Shown here piece after piece: positions 52,471 through 64,000 of a DNA stretch of 64,000 nt (position 1 is its first letter; the number at the start of each line of letters is the position of its first letter). Source of the stretch: Ovis canadensis (Eukaryota > Chordata > Mammalia > Artiodactyla > Bovidae). A program made the translations under genes and the position numbers. A model generated the notes under the pieces. The model made no database searches. It saw nothing but the letters and a program-made list of their open reading frames with translations, and had not been told where the DNA came from. Where the stretch lies: positions 44,303,001 to 44,367,000 of the forward strand of contig NC_091262.1 in assembly GCF_042477335.2 (NCBI RefSeq), given 5' to 3'.

Positions 52471-53554
52471 TTGCCATCGTCCGCTTGAACATGAAGACTT
52501 GCCAGGTCTGCTTAATCTCTTCAGTTTCTATTGTGGCAAAGGGTCTTGTGTAACACAGTGAAGCTATGAACCATGCCATGCAGGACCACCCGGGAAGGAT
52601 GGGTCATAGCGAAGAGTTCTGACAAAATATGGTCCACTGGAGAAGGAAATGGCAACCCACTCCAATATTCTTTCCTGAAGAACCCCATGGACAGTATGAA
52701 AAGCCAAAAAGATATGAGCACCCCACCCTCATATCCAGTTGGGAGGTGCCCTATATGCTACTGGGAAAGAGCAGAGGACAATTACAAATAGCTCCAGAAA
52801 GAATGAAGTGGTTGGGCCAAAGCGGAAAAAATGCTCAGTTGTGGATGTTTCTGGTGGTGAAAGTAAAGTCCGATGCTGTAAAGAACAATGTTGCATAGAA
52901 CCTGGAATGTTGGGTCCATGAATCTAGGCAAATTGGATGTGGTCATGCAGGAGCTGGCAAGAGTGAACATCAACATCTTAGCAATTAGTTAACTAAAATG
53001 GATGGGAACAGGTGAATTTAAACCAGGTGACCATTATATCTACTATTGTGGACAAGAATCCCTTAGGAAAAATGGAGTAAACTTCATAGTCAACAAAAGA
53101 GTCCAAAATGCTGTACTTGGGTGCAGTCCCCAAAATGACAGAATGATCTCGGTGCGTTTCCAAGGCTAACCATTCAACATCACAGTAATCCAAGTCTATG
53201 CCCAACCACTGAAGCCAAAGAAGCTGAAGTTGACCAGTTCTATGAAGACCTACAACATCTTCTAGAACATCAGAAAAAGATGTCCTTTTCATCAAAGGGG
53301 ATTAGAATGCAAAAGTAGGAAATCAAGAGATACCCAGAAAAGCAGACAAGTTTGGCCTTGGAGTACAAAATGAAGCAGGACAAAGGCTAACAGAGTTCTG
53401 TCAAGAGAACATGCTGGTCGTAGCAAAAACCTTTTTCCAACAACCCAAGAGACAACTCTATACATGGACATCGCCAGATGGTCAATACTGAAATTAGATT
53501 GATTATTTCCTTTGCAGCCAAAGATGGAGAAACTCTGTACAGTGAATCAGCCAT

Positions 53555-53680
53555 CAGTTCAGTTCAGTCCCTCAGTTGTGTCCAACTCTTTGTGACTCCA
53601 TGGACTGCAGCACCCCAGGCCTCCCTGTCCATCACCAACTCCCAGAGTTTACTCAAACTCAGGTCCATTGAGTTGGTGAT
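53555..53680 (-). mobile_element. BovB 3' tail fragment inside L1
   Basis: Starts cagttcagttcagtccctca and stops at ttggtgat; GCCAT is present on both sides (53550-53554 and 53681-53685), but this may be chance because BovB itself has GCCAT here. Confidence 0.8.
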
Positions 53681-53810
53681 GCCATAAGTATACATATATC
53701 CATTCCTCCTGAACCTTCCTCCCATCCCCCCACCCCACCCCTCTAGGTCATCACAGAGCATTGGGTTGAGCTCCCTGTTATACAGCAACTTCCCACTATC
53801 TATTTTACAT

Positions 53811-54741
53811 GGAACAACAGACTGGTTCTAAATAGGAAAAGGAGTACATCAAGGCTGTATCTTGTCACCCTGCTTATTTAACTTATATGCAGAGTACATC
53901 ATGAGAAACGCTGGACTGGAAGAAACACAAGCTGGAAGCAAGATTGCTGGGAGAAATATCAAGAACCTCAGATATGCAGATGACACCACCCTTATGGCAG
54001 AAAGTGAAGAGGAACTCAAAAGCCTCTTGATGAAAGTGAAAGAGGAGAGTGAAAAAGTTGGCTTAAAGCTCAACATTCAGAAAACGAAGATCATGGCATC
54101 CGGTCCCATAACTTCATGGCAAATAGATGGGGAAACAGTCAGACTTTATTTTGGGGGGCTCCAAAATCACTGCAGATGGTGACTGCAGCCATAAAATTAA
54201 AAGACGCTTACTCCTTGGAAGAAAAGTTATGACCAACCTAGATAGCATATTGAAAAGCAAAGACATTACTTTGCCAACAAAAGTCTGTCTAGTCAAGGCT
54301 ATGGTTTTTCCAATGGTCATGTATGCATGTGAGAGTTGGACTGTGAAGAAAGCTGAACACTGAAGAATTGATGCTTTTGAACTGTGGTGTTGGAGAAGAC
54401 TCTTGAGAGTCCCTTGGACTGCAAGGAGATCCAACCAGTCCATTCTGAAGGAGATCAGCCCTGGGATTTCTTTGGAAGGATGATGCTAAAGCTGAAACTC
54501 CAGTACTTTGGCCACCTCATGAGAAGAGTTGACTCATTGGAAAAGACTCTGATGCTGGGAGGGATTGGGGGCAGGAGGAGAAGGGGATGACAGAGGATGA
54601 GATGGCTGGATGGCATCACTGACTCGATGGACGTGAGTCTGAGTGAACTCTGGGAGTTGGTGATGGACAGGGAGGCCTGGCGTGCTGCGATTCATGGGGT
54701 CGCAAAGAGTCGGACACGACTGAGTGACTGAACTGAACTGA
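53811..54741 (+). mobile_element. BovB LINE 3' fragment inside L1
   Basis: Plus orientation from the RT-domain region (YADD readable in the open frame 53862-54182) to the ACTGA tail. A frameshift lies near 54140 where the GETV segment is followed by a deletion relative to 38960. No target-site duplication was seen. The L1 and BovB share ACATGG at the 5' junction. Confidence 0.9.
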
Positions 54742-54860
54742 ATGTATATGTTTCAACTCTGCTCTTTCAATTCATTCCACCCTCTCCTTCCCCCACTGGG
54801 TCCACATGTCTGTACTCTATGTCTGTATCTCTATTCCTGGCCTGCAAATAGGTTAGCTGG

Positions 54861-55635
54861 CCTTTTTTGTATCATAAACATCTTTGGCATCTCATGAAAT
54901 CTTAGCATGATGTTTTTAAATGCATCAAAACAAAACACAGATTACAGAGGAAACCAACTATGTCAAAATAATTATCAAAACATTTGTGAAATAGTAGTAT
55001 ATGTGCTTCTTTATGAATGCAGCAAGTCTAATAACTTCTATAATTTCAAAGTGGTGATACACATAAACAATATTTCAAATGATCTGCAACAGCTGTAATG
55101 TGATAGGAGAATATCTGTGATTTGTATTGGTAACAAAGCCACAGGTACTACTAATACTTCTGGCGCTTATTGCCTACATTTATAATGAATGGAAATATTA
55201 AGTCTAGTTAAAGGTTAAAGAAAATATATAATTATTTTCTACCCAAAATCACAGATCCTTCAAAGGCCAGTAGGAGAGCAAATTGGGAGAGAACTGCTAA
55301 TGCAATTGCCTGCCATTTAAACATCTATAAGTTGTGATCTTGTGGATCAGGAGGGATGGAAAGGATTTTAGAAAAAAATCAAGTGAAAATCCAAGCTAAC
55401 TGTGAAATAACTCAGGTGTACAGTCTGCCCTGAAAAACTCTGCAGAGCATAAGGGGGCCACTCTGAAAGGCAGCAACCCTGCAGAGAAAGAGCTGTTCCC
55501 AGAGAGTGGCTTGCTGCCTTTCCAGCCAGCCCCAGACCCAGCCAGAGGCTGAGGCTGCGGTAAGTGATATAAGGTCACAGTTCCCACTATGACTTCCCAC
55601 TAGACTCCTCTCCTCTTCCCTTCACTCAGAGTCAC
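54861..55635. other. Intergenic sequence, no feature recognised
   Basis: AT-rich sequence without a nameable element. Confidence 0.5.
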
Positions 55636-55650
55636 AGGTCTGAGCATTTT

Positions 55651-56138
55651 TTTTTTTTTTGCAAAACCAGAATTTTTAATTGCCAAGAATTTTATATAGC
55701 AAGTTTGTTCAGTAACATAATAAAAGAGGAATAGTACATTGGCAGGAGTGGAATTAAAGAACATAAATATTACTCTGAAACAGTAAAACAATGGGATCAC
55801 TTTCAAGAGCCTCATAGAAAGCTTGTAATTTAAAATGCTACTTTTTCATGATTAATGGGATTAACATGTGACTTTTCCATGATAAAAATCAGGATACCTG
55901 AGTATTATATATATTCAATTCCATGTGATAAACAATATTATAAAGATGAACTTTGCTAATTACTTAAGCAATTGCTTTCAGCTCATTCCATTCTTTGTCT
56001 AAATAGCTTGTTGTTGCTACTGCTGCTAGGTCCCGTCAGTCATGTCCGACTCTGTGTGACCCCATAGACAGAAGCCCACCTCTGTCACTGGGATTCTCCA
56101 GGCAAGAATACTTGAGTGGGTTGCCATTTCCTTCTCCA
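55651..56138 (-). pseudogene. Retrocopy of an unknown transcript 3' end fused to a Bov SINE
   Basis: On the minus strand the insert begins with a Bov-A SINE (56138 to about 56012), continues through about 350 bases of AT-rich UTR-like sequence, has ATTAAA some 20 bases before the end, and closes in a poly(A) run next to 55651. It is flanked by a perfect 15-bp duplication AGGTCTGAGCATTTT (55636-55650 and 56139-56153). No coding sequence is included and the parent is not identified. Confidence 0.85.
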
Positions 56139-56774
56139 AGGTCTGAGCATTTTAAAAGGAAAGGAGCCTTGCAGGTCTACCCCACACCTATCTCCCCCTA
56201 CACAACCCCATCATGGAATCAACAGGCCTCTGGTTGCACACCTCCAAACACAGGGAGCTCACCACTTCCTTGAGAGGAAGAGCTGCCCCTGCTCCAGTCC
56301 CAGGAAAACTTTGTCAGCTCCCTAGGAAACACCCGAGTCAGTGGGTGCGGAGTAGGGTGCGGGTGTAAGTCTTGCTTGCTGCTCAGCACAGGTAGAGGGA
56401 GGGGGGCATCTCTGGGCTGTGTCTGTCCTGTGAGGGCTCTCAAGGAACTCGAAGCGGGCTTCCTGTGGTCCTTCCCTGAAGCCCATCTGGCAAAGCCTGA
56501 TGTCAGGAGCCCAACATCAGGCTGTGTGGGATTCATCTTGGCCTCCCCACACTGGCCCCCACAGCTGACCCCTCACTCTCCTCCTCGCTGTCCTTCCTTC
56601 TCCTGCCTAACCTGCAGTCTGATCACATGGTGCCTTTCTCTTACGGCCAGACCCCTCACTCAACCCCCAAAGACTCTCCCACTCTCGGATCAGCTTGCCT
56701 TCCTGTCCTCCTTGCCCCCACCAACAGGCCCCCAGGCCCCTCTCATTTTCAGATTGGGTATATAAGGGTTAAAC

Positions 56775-57040
56775 AGCTCTGTCTCTAGGGCCAGAATGCC
56801 TGGGTTCAATCTTGGCTGCTCCACTCTGCAACTCTGGGTAAATTATATATGGTAAATAATATACATAAGAAGTTATGGTAAATAACATCTCTGGGTTAAA
56901 AAGATAATTCCTTTATCTCTAAATTGGAGATAATCATGGTACCTTCCTTTTAGGTTGATGTGAGGATTAAAAGAGTTAATACATATAATGTGCTTAGAAC
57001 AGTGCCTCTCACATAGTAAATAATAAATGTTCGCTATTAT
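56775..57040 (+). repeat. MIR SINE
   Basis: Contains gaatgcctgggttcaatctt, ctttatctctaaattggaga and acagtgcctctcacatagta, all typical MIR segments. Confidence 0.8.
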
Positions 57041-57337
57041 TACTCTTACAATTATTTTCTGGGAAGTTGTAAACATACAGCACAGCCACAAATCACCTTT
57101 AGGAAGGTCTCAAAAGTCTCAAGGTCTCCTTCCCTCACTGGCTCCCTGGACACCTAAACATATTTGCATCTCTGAAGCTAACAGACAGGGGAACCCTTAG
57201 ACATCACCCAGAAATGATCTACTTTGTGCATTTCCTCACAAGGAAACTTCTAGAAAATTATGAAGACCCTTCATCTTCTAAAGCAGTGATCTCACATACC
57301 AATCATTAAAAAAATGTTTGTCGTGCACCCCCATATG

Positions 57338-57417
57338 GAGAAGGAAATGGCAACCCACTCCAGTATTCTTCCCTGGAGAATCCCATGGACAGAAGGCCCT
57401 GGCAGTTCTGAGCAATT
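57338..57417 (+). mobile_element. Short Bov-A SINE fragment
   Basis: gagaaggaaatggcaaccca onward, flanked by CCATATG at 57331-57337 and 57418-57424. Confidence 0.8.
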
Positions 57418-57523
57418 CCATATGTGACTATCATTTATAAATGATGTGTACATACTACTCTGATAATACATTTGTGTATCTTATAGAACAAATACAGAAA
57501 TAGAATTTTAAAAAGATGAAATA

Positions 57524-57818
57524 TGGCCTTGCCTGGTGATCCAGCAGTTAAGAATCTGTCTTGCAATCCAGGGGACGCCGGTTTGACCCCTGGTCTGGGA
57601 AAATCCCATATGCTGTGGAGCAACTAAGCCTGTGAGCCACAACTGCTGAAGCCCGTGTGCCCTGGAGCCCATGCTTTGCAACAAAAGAAGCCACCTCAAT
57701 GAGAAGCCCATGCATCACAACTAGAGAATGGCCTCTGCTCGCTGCAGCTAGAGAAAGCCCACACATGAGTGAAGACTCAGCACAGCCACAAATAAACACA
57801 TGAATGAATATTTTTTTT
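57524..57818 (+). mobile_element. Full-length CHR-type tRNA SINE
   Basis: tRNA head, internal body and T-rich end. Perfect 12-bp duplication AAAGATGAAATA at 57512-57523 and 57819-57830. Confidence 0.95.
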
Positions 57819-57830
57819 AAAGATGAAATA

Positions 57831-58674
57831 AAAATAATCAGGAGGTCTAATATTTTCTTTCCATATCCCAGCGGATGGTCTTGCTCACTTTCTGGTATAC
57901 ACAAATCCCAGATCCTAGCATCTCCAAATTTTTGGTTGTAAACATTTGGAGAGATGCAATGGTGAACGTATGACTGGAGCCATGCACTGAGAAACGCAAC
58001 TGTGCAGAATGCTTGTGATCATGCTGCACAGGGATTAATGCTGTTTTACACAGGGAAGGAAACTGACCCTCCAGGGTCACTCAGTCAGCAAACTGCAGAC
58101 TGAAACCCAGGCTGAACTGGGAGATGGCTATATCTTTTTTGATTTCCAATTCCATAGTTTTAGGAGAGGGAAAAGTAGGGAAGAGAAAGTCACAGGAAGG
58201 ACAGGGGTGGCTGAGAGGGGTGGGGACAGAACTCTTAGTGGGCCAGAGGCAGGAGTTTGGGCCCATATCCAAACCCACAGGGATCCCACCACTCCTTCTC
58301 CAGCTGGTCCGGGGAGGCTGAGTCAGGACACTTCCTGGAAAATGGCTTCCTACCAAGCAACCTGGGTCCCTGGGTAGTCCCCACCCAGTCTGGGCACTCC
58401 ACCCAAAACACAGTCCAGAACTGTGGAGCCACCAGCTTGGGCCTTTACTGCTATTGGCCAGAGGGTGGCAGTCACCGCCTGCCCTTGGTCACTCGGCCCA
58501 TGCAGGCAGAAAGGGATGGAGTAGCTGAAATCGGCTGTCCTGGGCTCCTCTAGACCCCAGAGGCAGAAACTGCCTACTGCTCAGTCCCTGCTATGGGACC
58601 CCAAGCAAGGGCGTCTCAGGCCTCATATTCCTTACCTCGAAAGTGGAGGTCATAATACCACGTCCTAAACCGCT
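57831..58674. other. Intergenic sequence
   Basis: A possible MIR remnant lies near 58005-58110; otherwise nothing is recognised. Confidence 0.4.
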
Positions 58675-58850
58675 AATGGTTTTCAAAGCATGGTTCCCAG
58701 ATCAGTAGCATCAGCATCACCTGGAAAATTTTCAAATTGCAAAATTCTCAGGCCCCATCACAGACCTGGGCTGTGAGGCTGGGCCCAGCAGTCTGTGTTA
58801 AGAAGCCCTCCAGGGTGACTACGATGCAGGTGAACATGTGCAAACCACTC
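58675..58850. mobile_element. MER5-like hAT fragment
   Basis: Contains atcagcatcacctggaaaat and related MER5 segments; diverged. Confidence 0.6.
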
Positions 58851-59455
58851 TTCTCAACCAAACGAGAAGATGGAGGAGGGAGCAGGCTATCAAGGATTAT
58901 TGTTATGCTCCTTGGAACAGGGTAATGGTTCTCACAAAGCGTGGAGGGAGGAGGATAGAAACCCCATTTTCTTCAGGGGCCTTGGAGACGGAGCTATGGG
59001 ATTCCCCTTGGTAATCCCTGTAGGCATAGTCTAGGAAGATCCCCCAAGGGAGTGCGAGCAGATGGTAGAAGCAGGGGAAAGAGAGCCTGGCAGGTGCAGC
59101 TGAGGCCCTCACCCTCCGCACACACCTGACCTAAGGACTGCAGCCTGCGGAACGGCCTGGGGAACTGATTGGCCTTGCACCCAAGCACCAAGGAGGGTGA
59201 TTCTATTCGATTCACCAGCTACTGGCCAGGGGTTGACTGTCACCTCCTGCCGAGGGCTATTGTGCCAATGTCCACCAGCTTGGCTTGTATGGGGTTAGGC
59301 TGGGAACACACAAAGGCATCAGATGGAAATGCTACTGCTCCCAGTGATTCTCACCAGGCTTCTAGACCATCCTCAAAGGAGTCAGCCTTTGAATCAGAAA
59401 AGCCATAGCCTGTCTGCTTTTCCCTACCTCAGAAGTCTAGGAATCACAAGAAGGG

Positions 59456-59668
59456 AGCTTCCCAACTGGCGCTAGTGGTGAAGAATCTGCCTGGCAATAC
59501 AGGAGGTGCAAGAGACACCGGTTTGACCCCTGGGTTGGGAAGATCTCCTGGAGAAGGAAATGGAAACCCACTCCAGTATTCTTGCCTGGGAAATCCCATG
59601 GACAGAGGAGCCTAGTGGGCTACAGTCTGTGGGGTCACCAAGAGTTGGACACGACTGAGCACAGAGCA
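59456..59668 (+). mobile_element. Bov-tA SINE
   Basis: Head agcttcccaactggcgctag, body and Bov-A end. No clear target-site duplication. Confidence 0.88.
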
Positions 59669-62490
59669 CACGATTTTATAGAAAAGTTGGCACAGCGAAC
59701 AAAGTTAATACAGAACACCTGATAAAGCCATGGGAAAATGGGGCTGGGAACCCAGTCTCCCCGAGGCCCTGGGCACGTGGCATCTCTGACCCTGAGGGCC
59801 AGAGTCCCACCTCTTCCAGCTACCCGCAGTGCCCACACCACTCAAGAATGGGCAGGAGCCAGGGGCAAACTCGCCATAGACTAGGGGACTGGGCCACACT
59901 CCTGGGGAAGTGCAGCTGTGCTGAGGGAGAGACAGGGGCTGGGCAAGCCCAGCAGGATCTAGGATTCTGCCGTAGTTGGGGCCCACACCACGACTTTCTG
60001 GGCACTTACCGAGTGACACAGGAAGCAGCAAAGTCAGGCTGCAAAAACAGGCTGCTGAAGAAATAGAGAGTGTCAGAGGATGAGCCAGGGAAGCCAGGAT
60101 GGTGGGCTGTCAAGAGTAGGCTCTGTGTCCAAAAATGTGGTGGGAATTGGGTGGGAAGCTGTAAGCCAGTCCCACAGTCTGCAGAGAATGAGACGGGACA
60201 GGTTGGTAGGTGAGGGTGATGAGGAAGGTAGAGGGCGGGGGGTCTACCTGGATGATGAGAGTCTCAGAGGAGCCGGAGGAGGAGGAGCAGGGGTTCCAGC
60301 CGTGGGCTGGTGAATGTTTAACAACAGGCTCTTCAGAGAAAGCATCAAAACCTGGTTCATAACACAGGCCAATTACTGCGGTGTAAATATAGCTCCCGTG
60401 GGTGATTTCAAGTTACTGACATGATGTCACTGACCAGTGCACAGAATCTGCTCTGGTAAGCTGATATGCGAGGCTCCAGCACACCACTGGTGATGTTTGA
60501 CCCAGGGCGTGCCCGGGGTGTGCATACCTTGCGGTGTCCACTCCAGAGGCTGCTCTGGAAAGCAGAGTCAGAGTAAGGGACTGAAATTTAGGAACGTTTA
60601 CTTGCAAAGTTAGGGGGAGTAAGGATTGACAGCAGAGTGCAAAAGGCAGGATTAGAAGGAAATGCTGAGCAGAGGGGCCTGGACTTAGGAGGCAAGGGGG
60701 CAAACCAAGCCTTGCGAAGAAGAGAACTCATTGCCAGGGGAACTTGGGGATCTCTTCCCCTCCATATTTAAGCCCACAATCTCTTGCCAGGACAAACAGG
60801 TGCCAGCACCAAGCTGGAAAGCTTGGGAAAGCACCAGGTATTCTGTATTGAATGCACTTCTGAGGACAAAGGGAATAAAACAAAACAAAGCAAAAAACAA
60901 AGGAGCTCTAAAGCAGCCTTGCCACAAAGCTCCCCACCTCCCACAGCCCTGACTCACGGAGGGAGCTGAGGTCCAAGCCGCACACCAGACAGGAATTTCA
61001 AGTGCATTCCTGGGATGCTCCGTTCAGCTGAAAGTATCAACATTTTCCCTTGTCTGCCCCTGCACCAGAGTTAAGAGCAGAAGAATGAAAGCATGGAGAG
61101 AACCTGCTGGGCAGTTATATCAAAGATGCCCCAGGAAGCTGTATGATGTGGCAGCCAGGACACGGGACTTCACATTGGGAACTGTTATCATTCTTGCCCT
61201 TGTTATTGATAAAATTCCGATTTCCTAGCACTTATTGTATGCCATGCATGAAGCTGGCATTTCGCCCAAATTGTCTCCTGCCGCCACTAGAGGATCTGGA
61301 AGAGAAGGTCTCTGGCTGGCCTCTGCCAGAGCCCTCTCTGGGCCTTAGTTTCCTCGTCTGTCTGTCCAGGGAGCCCATCTGCTCTGAGGCACCTTCCAGT
61401 CTTGACCTTCAGATCCACCTCGGCTGTTCTGAATCAAGGTGTTCTGCCAGCTGGTTGGCCATGTCGGCTGTGAGCTACCCGTGTTGCACACAAGGGTACT
61501 TTCTGCACAGCCCTGAGTATCCCTCAGCCTCGCCTCTCAGTCCAGCCACTCCCCCAGGCCCTGCTCAGCCCAAGTGGAAGCCAATGGCATCTCCCCTCTC
61601 CATGACTCTCCACCTTCCTGCCTGGGGAGCTGCTCCATGTTCTCCAGGAAGGGTGGGGGGAATCATGGCTGGTGGGGTGGCCCTGACTAATGTGGGGCGG
61701 AAGCCACTGGGTAAGTGTTCCCCCAGTTCTGAGACATCTGTCACATGACCCTTCAAAGGCCCCACGGGGTCAAATGCCAGCCGCTGGCTCTGAGGGCCAG
61801 CCCAGTAATGCATCCTCGGTTTGGCCTTCCCTTCTCCCCTGTTTCACCCCTGTCTCTCCATCCTGCTCTTGGGATTGCTTTTCTAATAAGCTCCCAGTTT
61901 GGCAGACTTGGCCTCAGGCTCTGCTCTGGAGGGAATCCAGGCTGAGTTTCCAAGGGCCTATGGCTGAGGATAATCCACTATTTGACAAAGCAGGGGTGAT
62001 TCCGTGTCCTAGTGAAGTTCTCATTCCCCTGCATTCAGATGACTTCTGGAGGAGTAAGAAGGCCCATGGAACCAGGGGATCTCTCAGGAGCCTTGCTCAG
62101 CCCTGGGGAAGGGGGTATAAGATGAAGGTCTGGAGCCAGGGGAGATCAGCGAGGAGCCTGTGCTGGGTGGGGAGGAGTCTTGATGAAACGATGAAAACTC
62201 ATCACATTGGTGGGGAGAGGGGTGGGTCGTTGCTACTGAGGTGTCCTGTGCATGCAGAGCTTAGTTCTTCTCTGAACAAAGGCCTGATGAAGAGGAACTG
62301 ACTAGGTCCTCTGTAGACCTCAATTCCAGAACCAGGGAGAATGAGGCTGGGGTAGGGGGTGCCAGCCAGTAGATACCAGCTGTGGGCACTCAGTCATGAG
62401 ACTGAAGGTTCTGCCCTGCCGAGGTTCCCCGGAGGAGAGGCAGTATTCAGGTGCGGGGAGGAGGTTATACTCCCTGGAACAGCTAGCTAT
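59669..62490. other. Intergenic sequence, no gene recognised
   Basis: Several GC-rich open frames of up to about 200 codons (for example 61143-61748 and 61690-62301), but none resembles a protein I know, none has convincing splice context and they overlap one another. I also looked here for CRABP1, the next gene in human, and found no exon of it. Confidence 0.5.
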
Positions 62491-62501
62491 AAGACAATAG
62501 C

Positions 62502-62811
62502 GTTGCAAGGAAGGAATGGAGACGCAGATGTGGAGAATGGACTTGTGGCCCTGGTCGGGGAGGGAGAGAGTGGGACAAGTGGAGAAAGTGGCCTCATTAT
62601 ATCTGTACTGTCAGATATAAGATGGATGGCTGGTGAGAGGTTGTGCTATGTAGCACAGGGAACCCAGTCTGGCATTCTGCGATGACCTGGAGGTCTGGGA
62701 TAGGGGAGGGGGAGGCTAGGGGGGAGGGGATATATGTCTGGTTGTAGCTGACTCACGTTGTTGTATGGTAGAAACCAACACAACATTGTAAAAATTAAAA
62801 AAAACAAAAAC
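62502..62811 (+). mobile_element. L1 3' end, 5'-truncated
   Basis: Ends acaacattgtaaaaattaaa plus an A-rich tail, the ruminant L1 terminus. Flanked by AAGACAATAGC (62491-62501) and AAGATAATAGC (62812-62822). Confidence 0.9.
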
Positions 62812-62822
62812 AAGATAATAGC

Positions 62823-63845
62823 ATCTTTGACCTGCAGAGACCTGGGGGTTTGGGGTGGGAGTGGAGGTGCCTAAGCCTCCTCCACAGACTTCTGCCAGGC
62901 AGTGGTGGGCAGAGGAGTGAATGCAGGCTCTGACCTCAAGGTGGGGCCACAGAGGGGTGTCTGAACTCCCAGCCGGAAGATTCTTTGTCACAAGCACAAC
63001 CATTCCACGGGGCAGGGACTGCCTCCTAGGAGTGAGCCTCTTGTTCTGGGGAAGATGCACAAGGTGTAGCCTAACAGCCTGATGTGGGACTGGCAGAGCA
63101 GAGCGCAGGACCACCACAGCATAGCCTCGGGGCTCTCCCTGCCCCGTCTGTACTGTCTCCTCCTTGGCAGTCACTTTGGATTTGCTCCTGTTTCTGAGCT
63201 GCTGACAGCAGGGCTGCAAAAGGCTGAAGGGAGCTTAGACTCAGGACAAACTCTCAGCCCAGCACTGCTCCATCCCCCCAAATCCACTGAATCCACACCA
63301 GGATCTTCCCCTGGGTGACCCCGTACTCACAGCCCCCGGATCTTGGGGACCTCTGCTATGCAGAGCTGTAAGGTCCACTTACAGTCCTCCCCGATGGCGT
63401 TTGGGACCCTCAGTCTGGAGTGTGGCCCTGCCTCTTTGGCCTTAGCGTTTGCTTTCCCTGCATGCAGATTCCTCCCCCCTCACTGTGGCTTCTCCTCTCG
63501 CAGTCTCCAAGTCCAGCTGGTCACCAATGCCCTGTTCAAGCCATGCAGGAATCCTCCTCTGAGGCCCCTTCAGGGGCTCTTTTTGTTCAGGTCCAGGAGT
63601 GAAGACAAACCCACTGTGACGGGAAGGTGGAGGGAGGGCAGTAATAGGATTAGATGTGCTCAGGTGATGGACCAGGGGGGTGTCTGGGTGCTGGAGGCTG
63701 TGCCCCACGAGGTGACCTCACTCCATGACGTAGCCTCAGGACATGGAACCAGAAAGATAGAGTGGGGGAAGCAAGGCTAAGGGTTTGAGGCTGTTGAAAT
63801 CTCCATGACAACCAGGCTGAGGCTACCAGAATGTGGCTAACCCTG
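62823..63845. other. Intergenic sequence, no feature recognised
   Basis: No gene or repeat recognised. Confidence 0.4.
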
Positions 63846-64000
63846 TTGTTGTTCAGTCGCTAAGTCACGTCTGACTCTTTACGACCCTGTGGACTGCAGC
63901 ATGCCAGGCTTCCCTGTCCTTCACCATCTCCTGGAGTCTGCTCAAACTCACATCCATCGAGTCGGTGATGCCATCCAACCATCGCATCCTCTGTCACCCC
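63846..64000 (-). mobile_element. BovB 3' end running off the window
   Basis: Antisense tail (gttgttgttcagtcgctaag) and the following BovB C-terminal region; continues beyond the right edge. Confidence 0.9.

Larger units (their letters stand above)
50497..53543 (-). mobile_element. Rearranged BovB: 3' part on minus, 5' part on plus, inverted repeat between
   Basis: 50497-52154 is the BovB 3' part on minus, interrupted at about 51355-51432 by a Bov tail piece in plus orientation. 52155-52470 is an inverted duplicate of 51125-51438. About 52550-53543 is BovB 5' and endonuclease region on plus with many stops. Probable target-site duplication GGATCAGCTAT (50486-50496) and GAATCAGCCAT (53544-53554), 9 of 11. 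Confidence 0.8.
50420..54860 (-). mobile_element. L1 3' end split into pieces by three BovB-derived insertions
   Basis: Antisense L1 3'-end sequence is readable at about 50420-50496, 53544-53554, 53681-53810 and 54742-54860, in an order that joins end to end (for example gtatacatatatccattcct and ccctctccttcccccactgg). The intervals hold BovB copies at 50497-53543, 53555-53680 and about 53811-54741. Confidence 0.85.

Noticed and set aside
57524-57818. tRNA-like sequences within SINEs considered as tRNA genes
   Set aside because: They show only a degenerate A/B-box region fused to SINE bodies and are flanked by target-site duplications, so they are retroposed SINE heads.
61143-62301. Two overlapping plus-strand open frames of about 200 codons, considered as a gene
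   Set aside because: Composition is that of GC-rich anonymous DNA, the frames overlap out of phase, and no domain, splice pattern or promoter supports them. They do not resemble CRABP1, the next gene in human.

Overview
This is a nuclear genomic window from a ruminant, almost certainly a bovid (cattle, sheep, goat or a relative). The repeats show it directly: many copies of the BovB (RTE-class) LINE, its short 3'-tail derivatives, and tRNA-derived Bov-tA, Bov-A2 and CHR-type SINEs, on a background of older L1, MIR and hAT elements. Two convergent protein-coding genes have the order and orientation known for the DNAJA4-WDR61 segment of human 15q25. No bacterial, viral or CRISPR content is present.

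Layout. 1-6990 is intergenic with MIR, L1, MER5-like, SINE and BovB pieces. 6990-8160 is a CpG island with two nested DNAJA4 starts: an upstream exon opening a longer isoform, and, inside its intron, a promoter with two heat-shock elements and a TATA-like box serving the short isoform. DNAJA4 runs on + from 7220/7683 to 21918 in seven coding exons (397 aa, or 426 aa with the upstream exon), and its reading frame is intact. 21919-25512 holds 3'-UTR and convergent intergenic sequence. WDR61 (SKIC8) runs on - from a CpG-island promoter near 47.2 kb down to 25513. It has a probable non-coding first exon and ten coding exons (305 aa), also intact. From about 47.4 kb to the right edge I see no gene; the stretch is made of stacked retrotransposons and anonymous sequence.

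The two genes are not known to act together. DNAJA4 is a type I HSP40 co-chaperone of HSP70. WDR61 is a seven-bladed WD40 subunit of the SKI and PAF1 complexes.

The less ordinary material is structural. WDR61 carries an intragenic duplication that copies a splice acceptor and the first bases of an exon. The largest WDR61 intron contains a BovB copy with a twin-priming 5' inversion inside an older L1, with recognisable target-site duplications. At 50.4-54.9 kb one L1 fragment is split by three BovB-derived insertions, one of which carries an inverted repeat with arms of about 315 bp. At 55651-56138 there is a retrocopy of an unknown transcript 3' end fused to a SINE, bounded by a 15-bp duplication. 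At 48.2 kb there is what looks like an insertion made only of poly(A). I found no evidence for a new enzyme or defence system. All exon boundaries were read by eye from splice sites and reading frame and were checked by frame arithmetic.
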